A stretch of DNA of 48,570 nucleotides. Source: Planctomycetaceae bacterium (GTDB lineage: Bacteria; Planctomycetota; Planctomycetia; Pirellulales; Lacipirellulaceae). The notes below the pieces were generated by a model. It made no database searches and had not been told where the DNA came from. It saw nothing but the letters and a program-made list of their open reading frames with translations. Within the stretch, counting starts at the first letter, position 1; each line of letters begins with the position of its first letter. The DNA lies in the NCBI GenBank assembly GCA_002702655.1, contig PABB01000003.1, positions 1 through 48,570 of the forward strand, given 5' to 3'. Position numbers and translations under genes: made by a program. Shown piece by piece: positions 16,370 to 23,438 of the stretch.

Positions 16370-17452
16370 ATGCCTCGCCCGAATTCTGGCAAACCCTGGT
16401 TGCACAGCCGCTCCGGCTTCTGGTGCGCCACCGTCGCAGGCAAGCGGGTCTATCTCGACAAGGACTACCAAGTCGCTTGCCGTCGTCTGCGCGAGCTCAA
16501 GGCCGAACTCCGACGGCAAGCGCAGGACGCCTCCGTTGAATGGCTCGCAGCCCCAATTGCCGAACTCGCTGACGTCTTTCTTGACGACATTCAAGCCCGC
16601 CGTAAGCCCGAGACGCACGCCGGGTATCGACATCGTCTGCTTCGCGCGTTGAAACTCATCGGACCGCGGACTCGCGTCGCTGATCTGCGCAAGTTCCACC
16701 TGGTCCGGATCGAACAACGGATGACGGGTAAGTACAGTTCATCGACAATCCGCGACACGATTGCCGTCCTGCAAACCGTCTTCAACTGGGCTGTGCGCCT
16801 TGATCTGTTGTCAGAGAATCCCCTTCATGGCTACGAAAAGCCGCGTCGGCAAGTCCGAACTCGCACCATCAGTCCCGACGAATTCCAGTCACTCCTGCGG
16901 CACAGCGACGTCAGTTTTCGGCGAGTGCTTATTGCGCTGCGGTGGACCGGCTGCCGACCTGTCGAGGTGCGTTCGCTAATCTGGGATTGGGTCGATCTCG
17001 ATGCGGGGTTTTGGATTCTCCGGGACCACAAAACCATCACGCGTCAGCGCGATCCTCGCCCGCGCATGGTTCCACTGCCTCATCCGCTGCTAAGGCTATG
17101 CCAGCGACTGGCAGAATTGGGCAGCAACCCCTCCGACCATGTGTTCTTGAATGCACGCGGTACGCCTTACACCAAGGACTCCCTCTGCAGAAAGATGTCG
17201 CGCGTTCGCAAGCGTGCCGAGATTGAACCGAAGGCCGGTGAGAGATTGGTGCTCTACTGCACCCGACATACGTTTGGCACGGAGGCGGCGGGCGCCGTAT
17301 CTGATATTGAGCTCGCGGAACTGATGGGCCACACGGATGTACGCACGACGCAGCGATACGTGCATATCAATGCCGAGCGGCTCAAAGCGATTCAATCGCG
17401 AGCCCTGAAGGGCAGGCAAGTGCATTCGCCAACCAAGCAGATGCCAGACTAG
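16370..17452 (+). CDS. Tyrosine recombinase / integrase
   Basis: This 360-aa site-specific recombinase has an N-terminal core-binding SAM-like domain at about 60-150 and the catalytic domain at about 165-340. Catalytic residues visible: Arg196 (GCRPVEVR), Lys221 region, Arg299 and His300 in YCTRHTF (first box position is Tyr296 where many integrases have His), His321 (GHTDVRTTQRY) and the nucleophile Tyr330. The ATG at 16370 follows a GGAG about eleven bases upstream; the frame extends upstream to 16256 without integrase character. Position directly after a tRNA-Pro 3' fragment indicates that it integrates an island there, probably covering the defence genes to its right. The far attachment site is not in this window. 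Confidence 0.92.
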   Translation: MPRPNSGKPWLHSRSGFWCATVAGKRVYLDKDYQVACRRLRELKAELRRQAQDASVEWLAAPIAELADVFLDDIQARRKPETHAGYRHRLLRALKLIGPRTRVADLRKFHLVRIEQRMTGKYSSSTIRDTIAVLQTVFNWAVRLDLLSENPLHGYEKPRRQVRTRTISPDEFQSLLRHSDVSFRRVLIALRWTGCRPVEVRSLIWDWVDLDAGFWILRDHKTITRQRDPRPRMVPLPHPLLRLCQRLAELGSNPSDHVFLNARGTPYTKDSLCRKMSRVRKRAEIEPKAGERLVLYCTRHTFGTEAAGAVSDIELAELMGHTDVRTTQRYVHINAERLKAIQSRALKGRQVHSPTKQMPD

Positions 17453-17843
17453 AGCGACTATCGAAGCCTCAGCCGGCTTTCTATGCCGGTGTCCTTGGCC
17501 GCAAAGTCCAAGGCGCCGATTGATCCTGGCAAGCCTCCCTCGGCGTGTCGGACCGACGCAGGTTCAGTGCCGAGCGTACGAGCGAGGGCTCAACGGCTAT
17601 AGATCGGCGACACATCCGAAGAATCATGGGTTGCACAGTTGGGGATTCCCCCGTTGAAACGGATCCGGTCGTCGTGAGAGCGTCGCATCTGAGTGATCTG
17701 GAGCAGTACGTCAGTGATGCGGGTCTCGCGCTCGCCTAGAAGGCGATATGCTCTCCGCTTTCGAGGAATGACGCTATACTGAACTGCGACACCAGTAAAT
17801 CGTCCGCGGTCCCCGTGACCGGACAAATGAAGAACTGCTTCTC
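17453..17843. other. Gene-free spacer after integrase
   Basis: Only short, unconvincing open frames on both strands. A TATACT box shortly before the HEPN-like gene could be a -10, but I find no -35 at a proper distance. Confidence 0.4.
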
Positions 17844-18338
17844 ATGAAGTTTCGAGATCACGAGTATCATCGCGCCAGCCTGGATCGCTGGCGGCAAGCG
17901 AGTAGATTGATGCAGGATGGGGACGCGTACGCACTGGCGATGTACTGTGGCGGCCTTGCCGTGGAGTGCCTACTGCGAGCGTTCCGTTGGCAAGAGGATC
18001 AATTTTTCGACGGACGTCACGACCTAAGCGACTTGCTCAGTGCAAGCAAAATACTAGGTATCAATGATGATTACATGCGTCGGCGTGGCAAAACCGACGA
18101 AGAGATCCGCGAGGCGGCGATGGAGTTTCGGAGTGCCATGAATGAGATTGTAGTTCTGTGGCACAACAACCTTCGATTTGCTTCCGAGAAAAGCCTCAAG
18201 GCCCACCTCGTTCGCATTCATCGTGTCCAAGGAGTTAAAGGCGACCCCCTTAAGAAGAACGCGTCGGACCTTATGGACGCCGTCCAGAGAATCGTCAACC
18301 GAGGATTCGTGCTGTGGGACTCACAAAAAAAATCGTAG
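17844..18338 (+). CDS. HEPN-like domain protein
   Basis: This 164-aa all-helical protein has a HEPN-like core: a first helix with YHRASLDRWRQASRLM, then ALAMYCGGLAVECLLRAF (the GxAVEC-LKA pattern of HEPN proteins), GRHDLSDLL, and a late LWHNNLRFASE segment resembling AbiV-type HEPN proteins. I do not see the canonical R-x4-6-H RNase motif with confidence, so catalytic activity is uncertain. The gene downstream overlaps by 25 bases, implying a coupled pair. HEPN proteins are frequently toxins or effectors paired with an antitoxin. The usual partner is a MNT nucleotidyltransferase, which is not what follows here. Confidence 0.7.
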   Translation: MKFRDHEYHRASLDRWRQASRLMQDGDAYALAMYCGGLAVECLLRAFRWQEDQFFDGRHDLSDLLSASKILGINDDYMRRRGKTDEEIREAAMEFRSAMNEIVVLWHNNLRFASEKSLKAHLVRIHRVQGVKGDPLKKNASDLMDAVQRIVNRGFVLWDSQKKS

Positions 18339-18832
18339 CCGCGCTCCGATCACAACTGCATGCCGAATACTGCAGGCTTGATGATGACGACGGGATTTCC
18401 GGGTTTGTCGTTGCTCCTACATTCGAGGGTCATTCGACGTGGGATCGGCAGAAGATGATCGACGATGCGCTTCGACATGCCCCTGATCCGCTCAGCCCTG
18501 ACGAGCATCGACAGGTACTCATGATCGCCGGCCTTACTCCGGCGGAATACGAATCCGCGGGAGCGCGCACACGAGTACACAAGATTGAGGAGCTTGACGA
18601 CGGATCTCTGAAAATACTGTTGCACGGAGGCTACTCAGACGCGAAGTATGTAAGGGGTGCGCTGAACAACGAAACGGGTGTGAAGACGACCGAACCGGAG
18701 CAGTGCCCTGGGGCCGTCGGGATCTTGATGCAATTCCGTGCCACGGGAACCAGGGACAATCCACTTACGAAAGAGAAAGCGCACCGAATACTCTCAAGCG
18801 ATCAGTACATAATTGTCATGCCTGGCGCCTAG
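18314..18832 (+). CDS. BolA-like domain protein paired with HEPN gene
   Basis: This 172-aa protein starts at a GTG inside the HEPN-like gene, behind a GAGG box. Residues about 5-80 show a BolA-like layout: a helix, a GFVVAPTFEGHSTWDRQKM segment (beta strand then the R-x2-hydrophobic helix of BolA proteins), and a final strand VLMIAGLTPAEYE. BolA proteins normally bind Fe-S/glutaredoxin partners or DNA. The C-terminal half (about 85-172, HKIEELDDGSLKILL...GVKTTEPEQCPGAVGI) is a separate beta-rich domain I do not recognise. The overlap with the HEPN-like gene suggests a two-component unit, such as toxin/antitoxin or effector/sensor. The BolA assignment is from pattern memory and needs a profile search. 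Confidence 0.5.
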   Translation: MGLTKKIVAALRSQLHAEYCRLDDDDGISGFVVAPTFEGHSTWDRQKMIDDALRHAPDPLSPDEHRQVLMIAGLTPAEYESAGARTRVHKIEELDDGSLKILLHGGYSDAKYVRGALNNETGVKTTEPEQCPGAVGILMQFRATGTRDNPLTKEKAHRILSSDQYIIVMPGA

Positions 18833-18891
18833 TCATCGCTCCGCCTGTGGTGGCCGTATGGAAGCGGAGGCATAAAGAGGTCACTTTTTGT

Positions 18892-18911
18892 CGTCTCAAT
18901 GGATTGAGACG
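18892..18911. terminator. Hairpin between convergent genes
   Basis: An 8-bp perfect stem (CGTCTCAA/TTGAGACG) with a TGGA loop lies between the plus-strand BolA-like gene and the minus-strand E1-like gene. A T5 run lies on its left side only, so it is not a textbook terminator for either gene. It may still separate the two transcripts. Confidence 0.35.
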
Positions 18912-18966
18912 CTGGCAGGTGGCGCGAAGATGAACGTTTTCAATGCACAGCATGAGACTTTTGCTT

Positions 18967-20364
18967 TCATTCATCGTAAACGACTGCTTGAAATGTGGTT
19001 CGTAATCGCGGTTCATTGGCAATGTTTATTTTCGCGGCGGTCGATTGGATCGACCCTAGTTGCGATTGGATGCGCACGTAGGAAGGTCCGCCCATGAGCC
19101 GGCGGCAGAGTTCCGACAGGCTCAACGCGGCGGCGACGGCGCCGACGAAGGGAACTGCAATGGAGCGACCGGCCAGTTCGACGTGGCCGCAGCGGTGCTG
19201 CGTGGCGACGTCTTGATAGGTGCCACGACTATTGGCCAGTTTTCGGGCGAAGCGTTCCCGCCGGGCGACGTCTTCTGCATCGCGTGGCGGCCAGATTGAC
19301 TCTGCGGAGGCGTGCGGGGTGGGAAGGACCTGCAGCGTCATGGAGTCGAAGTTGGCCACGGTCCCGCCGACGCCGCAATCAACGACCATGTCGAAGCCGG
19401 CTTGATCAAGTAGGTGCCTTGGTCCGGCGGAATCCATGCCGCTGAGGACGATCGCCGGATCGTCACGCTGAGGGCAAGTGTTTTCATCAAAGCGGCGTTC
19501 AACGAGCCGTGGTTGGAACCCTCGATTTTCCAGGAAGTCGGCTGCAATGCGCGTCTTGGTCCGGCCAAGGTCATGTCGGCGAGATAGGAGCCCCGTGTCC
19601 AGGTTTGCCTCCACAAGCCGATCGAAATCCTGCAAAACGAGGCGGACGTCGGTGGGATTGGAGTAGGGTAGGAAACTGCAGGCCCACGCGAAGGCCTGCC
19701 CCAAGTGCCCCAGGCCGAGCAACCACAACTCACCGGGCAAGAAGTTCAGCGGCATGTCGACAGCCGCGGCCGTTTCGTCATCCCAGGCCATGTCGGGCCG
19801 CCATAGCGACAGCCCGACGGGTTGCGACCCAGCCTCAATTGAGATGCCGAAGTTGCCCAAAAACAGCTCGGAGATCGCGAGGCCGCCAACCAGCACTCCG
19901 GCCAAGACGCAGGCTTCCCGCTCGGGCAGGCGCACGATCTCAGTGAACGGCGAGACGGCGGCGGTCCACCCGTCGAACGTAGCCTGTAACCCCCGGAAAT
20001 CGCGGGCCATCGAGCCAAACGCGATGGTCTGCGCCTTCTCCCAGTCGGCCCCCGAGCTGTTGTGGACGCGGGGGCCGGCGATATCGACGAGGGCTTTGAG
20101 AAAGGTGCTGCCAGGAGTCCATGGAACGCGGAGCGGGAAATCGCGAGCCAAATCCACTCGCACGCCGCCCGGAAAGCAACGATTCGCGACGTTCGCGGCG
20201 GTTAGTGCAGCTGCTTGGAGCGTTGGGGAGCTGGCGACTTCGGGACCGCACCGCAGCACGAGACGGAATTGCTCAAGCTGACGGCGCGCATCATCGACGG
20301 ACAAATCATCGCGATCGACGAACAGCTTGGCGATTCGGCTATAGGAATCCGATCCAATGGTCAT
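18967..20364 (-). CDS. E1-like (ThiF-fold) ubiquitin-activating enzyme homologue
   Basis: This 465-aa protein has an alpha/beta N-terminal half (about 1-205) and an E1/ThiF adenylation domain (about 206-435). Visible marks: nucleotide loop LLGLGHLG (215-222), acidic DFDRLVEANLDTGLL (Asp247, Asp249, Asn254), Lys270, a DCGVGG strand at 329-334, and Cys392 in QHRCGH just before VPFVGAVAAALSLSELCRRL, the best candidate for the thioester cysteine. The ATG at 20364 follows the JAB stop by seven bases with a GAGG box. It is the last gene of the Ubl - E2 - JAB - E1 operon and would adenylate the C terminus of the Ubl. The closest described relatives are bacterial Ub-conjugation (Bil-type) operons, but the N-terminal half is not one I can name. 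Confidence 0.85.
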   Translation of the reverse strand: MTIGSDSYSRIAKLFVDRDDLSVDDARRQLEQFRLVLRCGPEVASSPTLQAAALTAANVANRCFPGGVRVDLARDFPLRVPWTPGSTFLKALVDIAGPRVHNSSGADWEKAQTIAFGSMARDFRGLQATFDGWTAAVSPFTEIVRLPEREACVLAGVLVGGLAISELFLGNFGISIEAGSQPVGLSLWRPDMAWDDETAAAVDMPLNFLPGELWLLGLGHLGQAFAWACSFLPYSNPTDVRLVLQDFDRLVEANLDTGLLSRRHDLGRTKTRIAADFLENRGFQPRLVERRFDENTCPQRDDPAIVLSGMDSAGPRHLLDQAGFDMVVDCGVGGTVANFDSMTLQVLPTPHASAESIWPPRDAEDVARRERFARKLANSRGTYQDVATQHRCGHVELAGRSIAVPFVGAVAAALSLSELCRRLMGGPSYVRIQSQLGSIQSTAAKINIANEPRLRTTFQAVVYDE

Positions 20365-20371
20365 CAGATCC

Positions 20372-20857
20372 TCACCACCATGTGAAGCGCAGCCGGTAGC
20401 GCCGGTGCGAACCGGACCAATTAAGCCAACGATAGTCGCCGAGATATTCGTACACGGAAACGTCGCCGAAGCGAAACGCCGATCCGCCTGCGTAACTGGG
20501 AATGATGACGCCGACATGTCCGGCTTCGCTGATCATTGGGTGCATGCGATCAGTCTCGCTTTGGCAAGACCCGCCCGGGTGTGTGTGAACGTCACCAAGA
20601 ACGTCCATGTCCCATCGCCGACATTCCGCCCAGAGTCTCGAGAACCCTGGCGCACAGAACTCGATATACCCTTTTGCCAGACAATTTGGATCGAGGTCGT
20701 CGTAGCAGACGAAACGGCGCACCCTATCGACGCCGCGCCTGGTTCGGTCTCCCAACAGAAATGCGCCACTCTCGCGCATCCCGCCGCCCCGATGACGCAG
20801 CTGACGATGGAGCCGCCGCCACAGCATCAACGGAATTCTCAGCTGGCGGCGCCGCAT
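20372..20857 (-). CDS. JAB/MPN (JAMM) metalloprotease, deubiquitinase-like
   Basis: This 161-aa protein carries a complete JAMM zinc site: Glu29 in RESGAFLLG, then VHTHP (His91, His93) and Ser100-x2-Asp103 in SETD. Such domains cleave after the C terminus of ubiquitin-like proteins. In these operons they would mature the Ubl precursor or remove it from targets. The ATG at 20857 was chosen for the GAGGGGG box nine bases upstream; it overlaps the end of the E2-like gene by 19 bases. A Cys-rich stretch (CYDD, NCL, FCAP, ECRR) precedes the active site. It lies in the middle of the four-gene operon and ends seven bases before the E1-like gene. Confidence 0.9.
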   Translation of the reverse strand: MRRRQLRIPLMLWRRLHRQLRHRGGGMRESGAFLLGDRTRRGVDRVRRFVCYDDLDPNCLAKGYIEFCAPGFSRLWAECRRWDMDVLGDVHTHPGGSCQSETDRMHPMISEAGHVGVIIPSYAGGSAFRFGDVSVYEYLGDYRWLNWSGSHRRYRLRFTWW

Positions 20858-21336
20858 GCTCGGACCCCCTCGTACTCGTCGCAATTGAGCAGATCGTGGA
20901 ACTCGGCGAGCCAATCCGCGATGTTGCGGTCACGCGACCAGAGCTTGCCCGGATACTTGGCGGGCCAGTTGCCGTGGGTCTTTAGTGCGTGACCGTCATA
21001 GGGGTGGTAGAGGGCCATCCCGCTCTCCCAGTCAGTACGAAACACATGGGCGAAGCGGGCGCGACCCTTGGGCCAGGCGCGGTGCTCCAGCAAGGCGTTC
21101 TGATCGCAATTCCACAAGGAGCCGGTCGGCCCGCGACCGGGATAGCCGGCGCAATTCAATCGGAACCAATAGCGATCGGGCGACTGAGGGCGCGGCGCCG
21201 CGGCGATCCACACGACCACATGTGGCCACGAGATCGATGCGAGCCCCCACTGCATCTGCACTTCGCCGGCGGCAAACTCAGCGACCAGGAGGTCTTCTCG
21301 GAACGCCGCCTCGTCGGGGCCTGCCACAACTGTCAT
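20839..21336 (-). CDS. E2-like (UBC-fold) protein, active-site Cys uncertain
   Basis: The 165-aa product has the order expected of a bacterial UBC-like domain: an N-terminal helix, strands (VVVWIAAAP, RYWFRLNC), the YPGRGPTG turn equivalent to the E2 YPxxPP element (65-72), strand RFAHVF, and terminal helices. The segment where I expect the catalytic cysteine reads ALYHPYDGHALKTHG (about 108-122). Related proteins, as I remember them, have Cys at the position of Tyr113. Other cysteines are at 62, 77, 152 and 161. It may thus be a non-catalytic or diverged E2. The start overlaps the Ubl stop by four bases (ATGA), behind an AAGGGAA box. Its operon place between Ubl and JAB supports the assignment more than sequence alone does. 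Confidence 0.75.
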   Translation of the reverse strand: MTVVAGPDEAAFREDLLVAEFAAGEVQMQWGLASISWPHVVVWIAAAPRPQSPDRYWFRLNCAGYPGRGPTGSLWNCDQNALLEHRAWPKGRARFAHVFRTDWESGMALYHPYDGHALKTHGNWPAKYPGKLWSRDRNIADWLAEFHDLLNCDEYEGVRACGAAS

Positions 21337-21884
21337 CGTCGATTCCCTTCGATATTGCGGTCTTTCATTAAGTCGAAGCAGAGATCGCACTTACCGACGG
21401 GGGCCAACTCGCCCAAGTGGGTCGTTTCCCGGAGCGGCTCGTCGGTGTCGCAGAGAAACAGGGCAAGGTTGTCGGCGTCGGCATCGCTCAGTGAGAGCTT
21501 GCGTTTCGCCCAGCGGAGGACCTTGCGAACTCGGGTCGACGGCGGAAATCTGCGGCGGATTTGCTGGCTTTGGTAGTTCACCGTGACCGCGATCTGGCGG
21601 CAGACATGGCAGTGGAGCACGACCCGCCGTCCGTCGCCGAGGTCCCGCAGCAAGCTGTCGCCGGTCACGACGTGGGCGGCGACGTCCGCGTCACCGTCGT
21701 CGGCATCGTCATCAGGGGCGAATGCCACGACTTCCTTTCCTACGGCCGCTTCCCGCAGGACATCGTCGACATTGCCCGCCGCGTCGGCCGACAATTTGGT
21801 CGGCGGCACGCCCGGCAGGTACAGCAAAACGTCGATGGCGCCGTCGGCCGCCACCTGAGATTGAGGTCGTTCAACTGGACTCAT
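21333..21884 (-). CDS. Ubiquitin-like (beta-grasp) protein with flanking CxxC pairs
   Basis: This 183-aa protein is the first gene of the operon. Residues about 98-165 read as a beta-grasp/ubiquitin fold: strand IAVTVNYQSQQIRRRF, helix RVRKVLRWAKRKLSL, strand NLALFLCD, and an ETTHLGEL turn. The domain is bracketed by HCHVC (Cys92, Cys95) and CDLC (Cys166, Cys169), which could form one zinc site. An N-terminal part (about 15-50, IDVLLYLPGVPPTKL) may be a second degenerate Ubl unit, joined by an Asp-rich linker. The C terminus is EGNRR, without the GG of classic ubiquitins; only an internal Gly is near. The ATG at 21884 has a GGAG box; an upstream ATG at 21920 does not. Confidence 0.75.
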   Translation of the reverse strand: MSPVERPQSQVAADGAIDVLLYLPGVPPTKLSADAAGNVDDVLREAAVGKEVVAFAPDDDADDGDADVAAHVVTGDSLLRDLGDGRRVVLHCHVCRQIAVTVNYQSQQIRRRFPPSTRVRKVLRWAKRKLSLSDADADNLALFLCDTDEPLRETTHLGELAPVGKCDLCFDLMKDRNIEGNRR

Positions 21885-22003
21885 AAGACCAACTCCGCTA
21901 TTGTATTGGGGGTGATTCATTCGTTGCGGGCGCGAAACAGCCCGTAACGCACATGCAACAAATCAATTATGTGCGGTACGCCTGCGGGCGGCAAGGGGAG
22001 TCT
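21885..22003. promoter_or_regulatory. Divergent promoter region, Ubl operon / XRE-ImmA operon
   Basis: This 119-bp gap separates two divergent operons and must hold both promoters. TATTGG/ACAATA-type AT-rich elements lie near 21898-21905 and CAACAAATCAATTATG near 21957. I cannot assign exact boxes. The XRE protein encoded to the right is the natural candidate to bind here. Confidence 0.45.
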
Positions 22004-22357
22004 ATGGATACCGGCCAGGTCGACGTCAAATTGTTGAGCCAACTGCTGCAGAGCAAGCGGGGAAACAAGTCGCTCAGAGAGGCTGCGGCGGACATCGGCA
22101 TCACGGCCCCGACGCTGCAACGACTGGAAGGAGGGCAGACGCCGACGGTGGACACTTTGGTGAAGCTCGTCCGTTGGCTTGGGGTGAGCATTGATGACTT
22201 GAGGGCCGGGCCCAAGAAGCCCAAGCGAGATACGCTTACAGAAATCGAGGTGTTACTCAGAGCGGACCCCAAACTTGACGGGGATGCCGCTGAGACGATC
22301 GCCAATGTCGCTCGACAGGTTTACGATGGCTTCACGCGGAAAAAGAAAAAGCGGTAG
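22004..22357 (+). CDS. XRE-family HTH regulator
   Basis: This 117-aa regulator has a Cro/C1-type HTH at about residues 10-62 (LREAAADIGITAPTLQRLEGGQTPTVDTL), followed by a basic linker (KKPKRD) and a helical tail. The ATG at 22004 follows AAGGGGAG by four bases. It runs divergent to the Ubl operon and overlaps the next gene by 32 bases. XRE regulators paired with an ImmA/IrrE peptidase typically repress a promoter until the peptidase cleaves or antagonises them. Here the obvious target is the Ubl-E2-JAB-E1 operon. Confidence 0.9.
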   Translation: MDTGQVDVKLLSQLLQSKRGNKSLREAAADIGITAPTLQRLEGGQTPTVDTLVKLVRWLGVSIDDLRAGPKKPKRDTLTEIEVLLRADPKLDGDAAETIANVARQVYDGFTRKKKKR

Positions 22358-22928
22358 AAGTGAATTCCCGCCCAACCCGACGCAATGGAATGCCGAGCGA
22401 CACGGCTTGCACTTCCGCGAGCGATTTGCGTTGGCCGCGGACGAACCGCTGCGGCCCTTCGGTCTCCAGCTGCCGACGGTGGTCGTCGTCGCCACGCGCG
22501 ATGCGCTGGCGGAATTCGTCGACCAGAACACGCTCAAACGGCTGCTCGGAAGGCACCGCGGCAAGTGGTCTGGGATGACGATTCCGTGCGACGACGAATT
22601 CATCGTCGTGATCAACGCGACCCATCATCAGAACAGGAAGAACGCCACGTTGATGGAGGAGTTCTTTCACATTATTCACGAACACAAGCCGTCAAAAGTG
22701 TCCTGCTGTCCGATAACGGGGGTCGTTCGCCGCGACTACGATAAACAGATCGAAGACGAGGCCTACCATGCGGCGGCCGCGGCATTGGTTCCTTACTACT
22801 CACTGGGAACCATGGTCGATCGCGGCGCCACGCGGCAAGAAATCGCCGAGCATTTTGAAGTGTCGGCGGACCTTGTCGGGTTTCGGCTCAAAGTCTGCAA
22901 ATTGTGGCGCAAGTGCTCTCTTAATTGA
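22326..22928 (+). CDS. ImmA/IrrE-type peptidase-like protein, variant active site
   Basis: This 200-aa protein matches the ImmA/IrrE domain in layout: FIVVINATHHQNRKNATLM leading into the helix EEFFHIIHEHK, then the later EDEAYHAAAAALVPY helix that supplies the third ligand in this family. The metal helix reads E-E-F-F-H (111-115) instead of H-E-x-x-H, so the first His is missing unless His118 or His120 takes over. A C-terminal winged-helix-like end (ATRQEIAEHFEVSADLVGFRLK) is common in ImmA proteins. The ATG at 22326 lies inside the XRE gene, giving tight coupling. It is probably the sensor/antirepressor partner of the XRE protein. Confidence 0.75.
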   Translation: MASRGKRKSGRSEFPPNPTQWNAERHGLHFRERFALAADEPLRPFGLQLPTVVVVATRDALAEFVDQNTLKRLLGRHRGKWSGMTIPCDDEFIVVINATHHQNRKNATLMEEFFHIIHEHKPSKVSCCPITGVVRRDYDKQIEDEAYHAAAAALVPYYSLGTMVDRGATRQEIAEHFEVSADLVGFRLKVCKLWRKCSLN

Positions 22929-23438
22929 GCACGCGGGCGAGGCGGGCGACGGTCAGCGACAGCGAATCAGATTAAAAGCGGTTTGGCGGGGAATTGACGG
23001 CCGCAGCCATGAAAGAGAGCCGCCTGTTTCCAGGCGGCTCTCCGGGCGAGGCGGGCTCAGTTTTTTGCTCGCGCGGTAGTTCGCCTCTTCGAGTTCGCGG
23101 ACTCGCTCGTAGGCGAGGCCGTATCCGACCGCGCCAATTGAGCGGATCCGGCGTGTGGCTGTGGCAATGTACCATTTTGGCGAGAAATCGGGCGGCCTCC
23201 ACCTCCATGACGCCGTTCAGCAGGCCGTGACCACCGAGATCGGCGTGTCTGCGACAATCCTCCACGGCGTGGCCGTATATGCCTGAGCAGCCGCGGCCCG
23301 CGACGCGAGTTATGATCTCGGTGGAAAGTACGACGTAGCCACCCGTATGATCCGCGGCGTGACCCGAACCTCGCGGGCCGCCACGACTCTCACTTATAGA
23401 GAGGACCGCTTGACGGCCAACTCCTTGCTGGAGGCGCA
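22929..23438. other. Spacer with strong hairpin, no gene recognised
   Basis: A long open frame on the minus strand resembles no family and has weak coding character. The region contains a 12-bp perfect hairpin (23015-23042) just after the XRE-ImmA operon. Nothing else is recognised. Confidence 0.4.
23015..23042. terminator. Strong hairpin after XRE-ImmA operon
   Basis: The perfect 12-bp stem GAGAGCCGCCTG/CAGGCGGCTCTC has a TTTC loop. A T6 run follows 17 bases later (about 23060-23065). It is a likely transcription end for the ImmA gene, 86 bases upstream. It could also be a REP-type palindrome. Confidence 0.5.

Noticed and set aside
18892-18911. Possible CRISPR repeat (CGTCTCAA...TTGAGACG)
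   Set aside because: Only one copy, no spacer array and no cas gene nearby; better explained as an intergenic hairpin.
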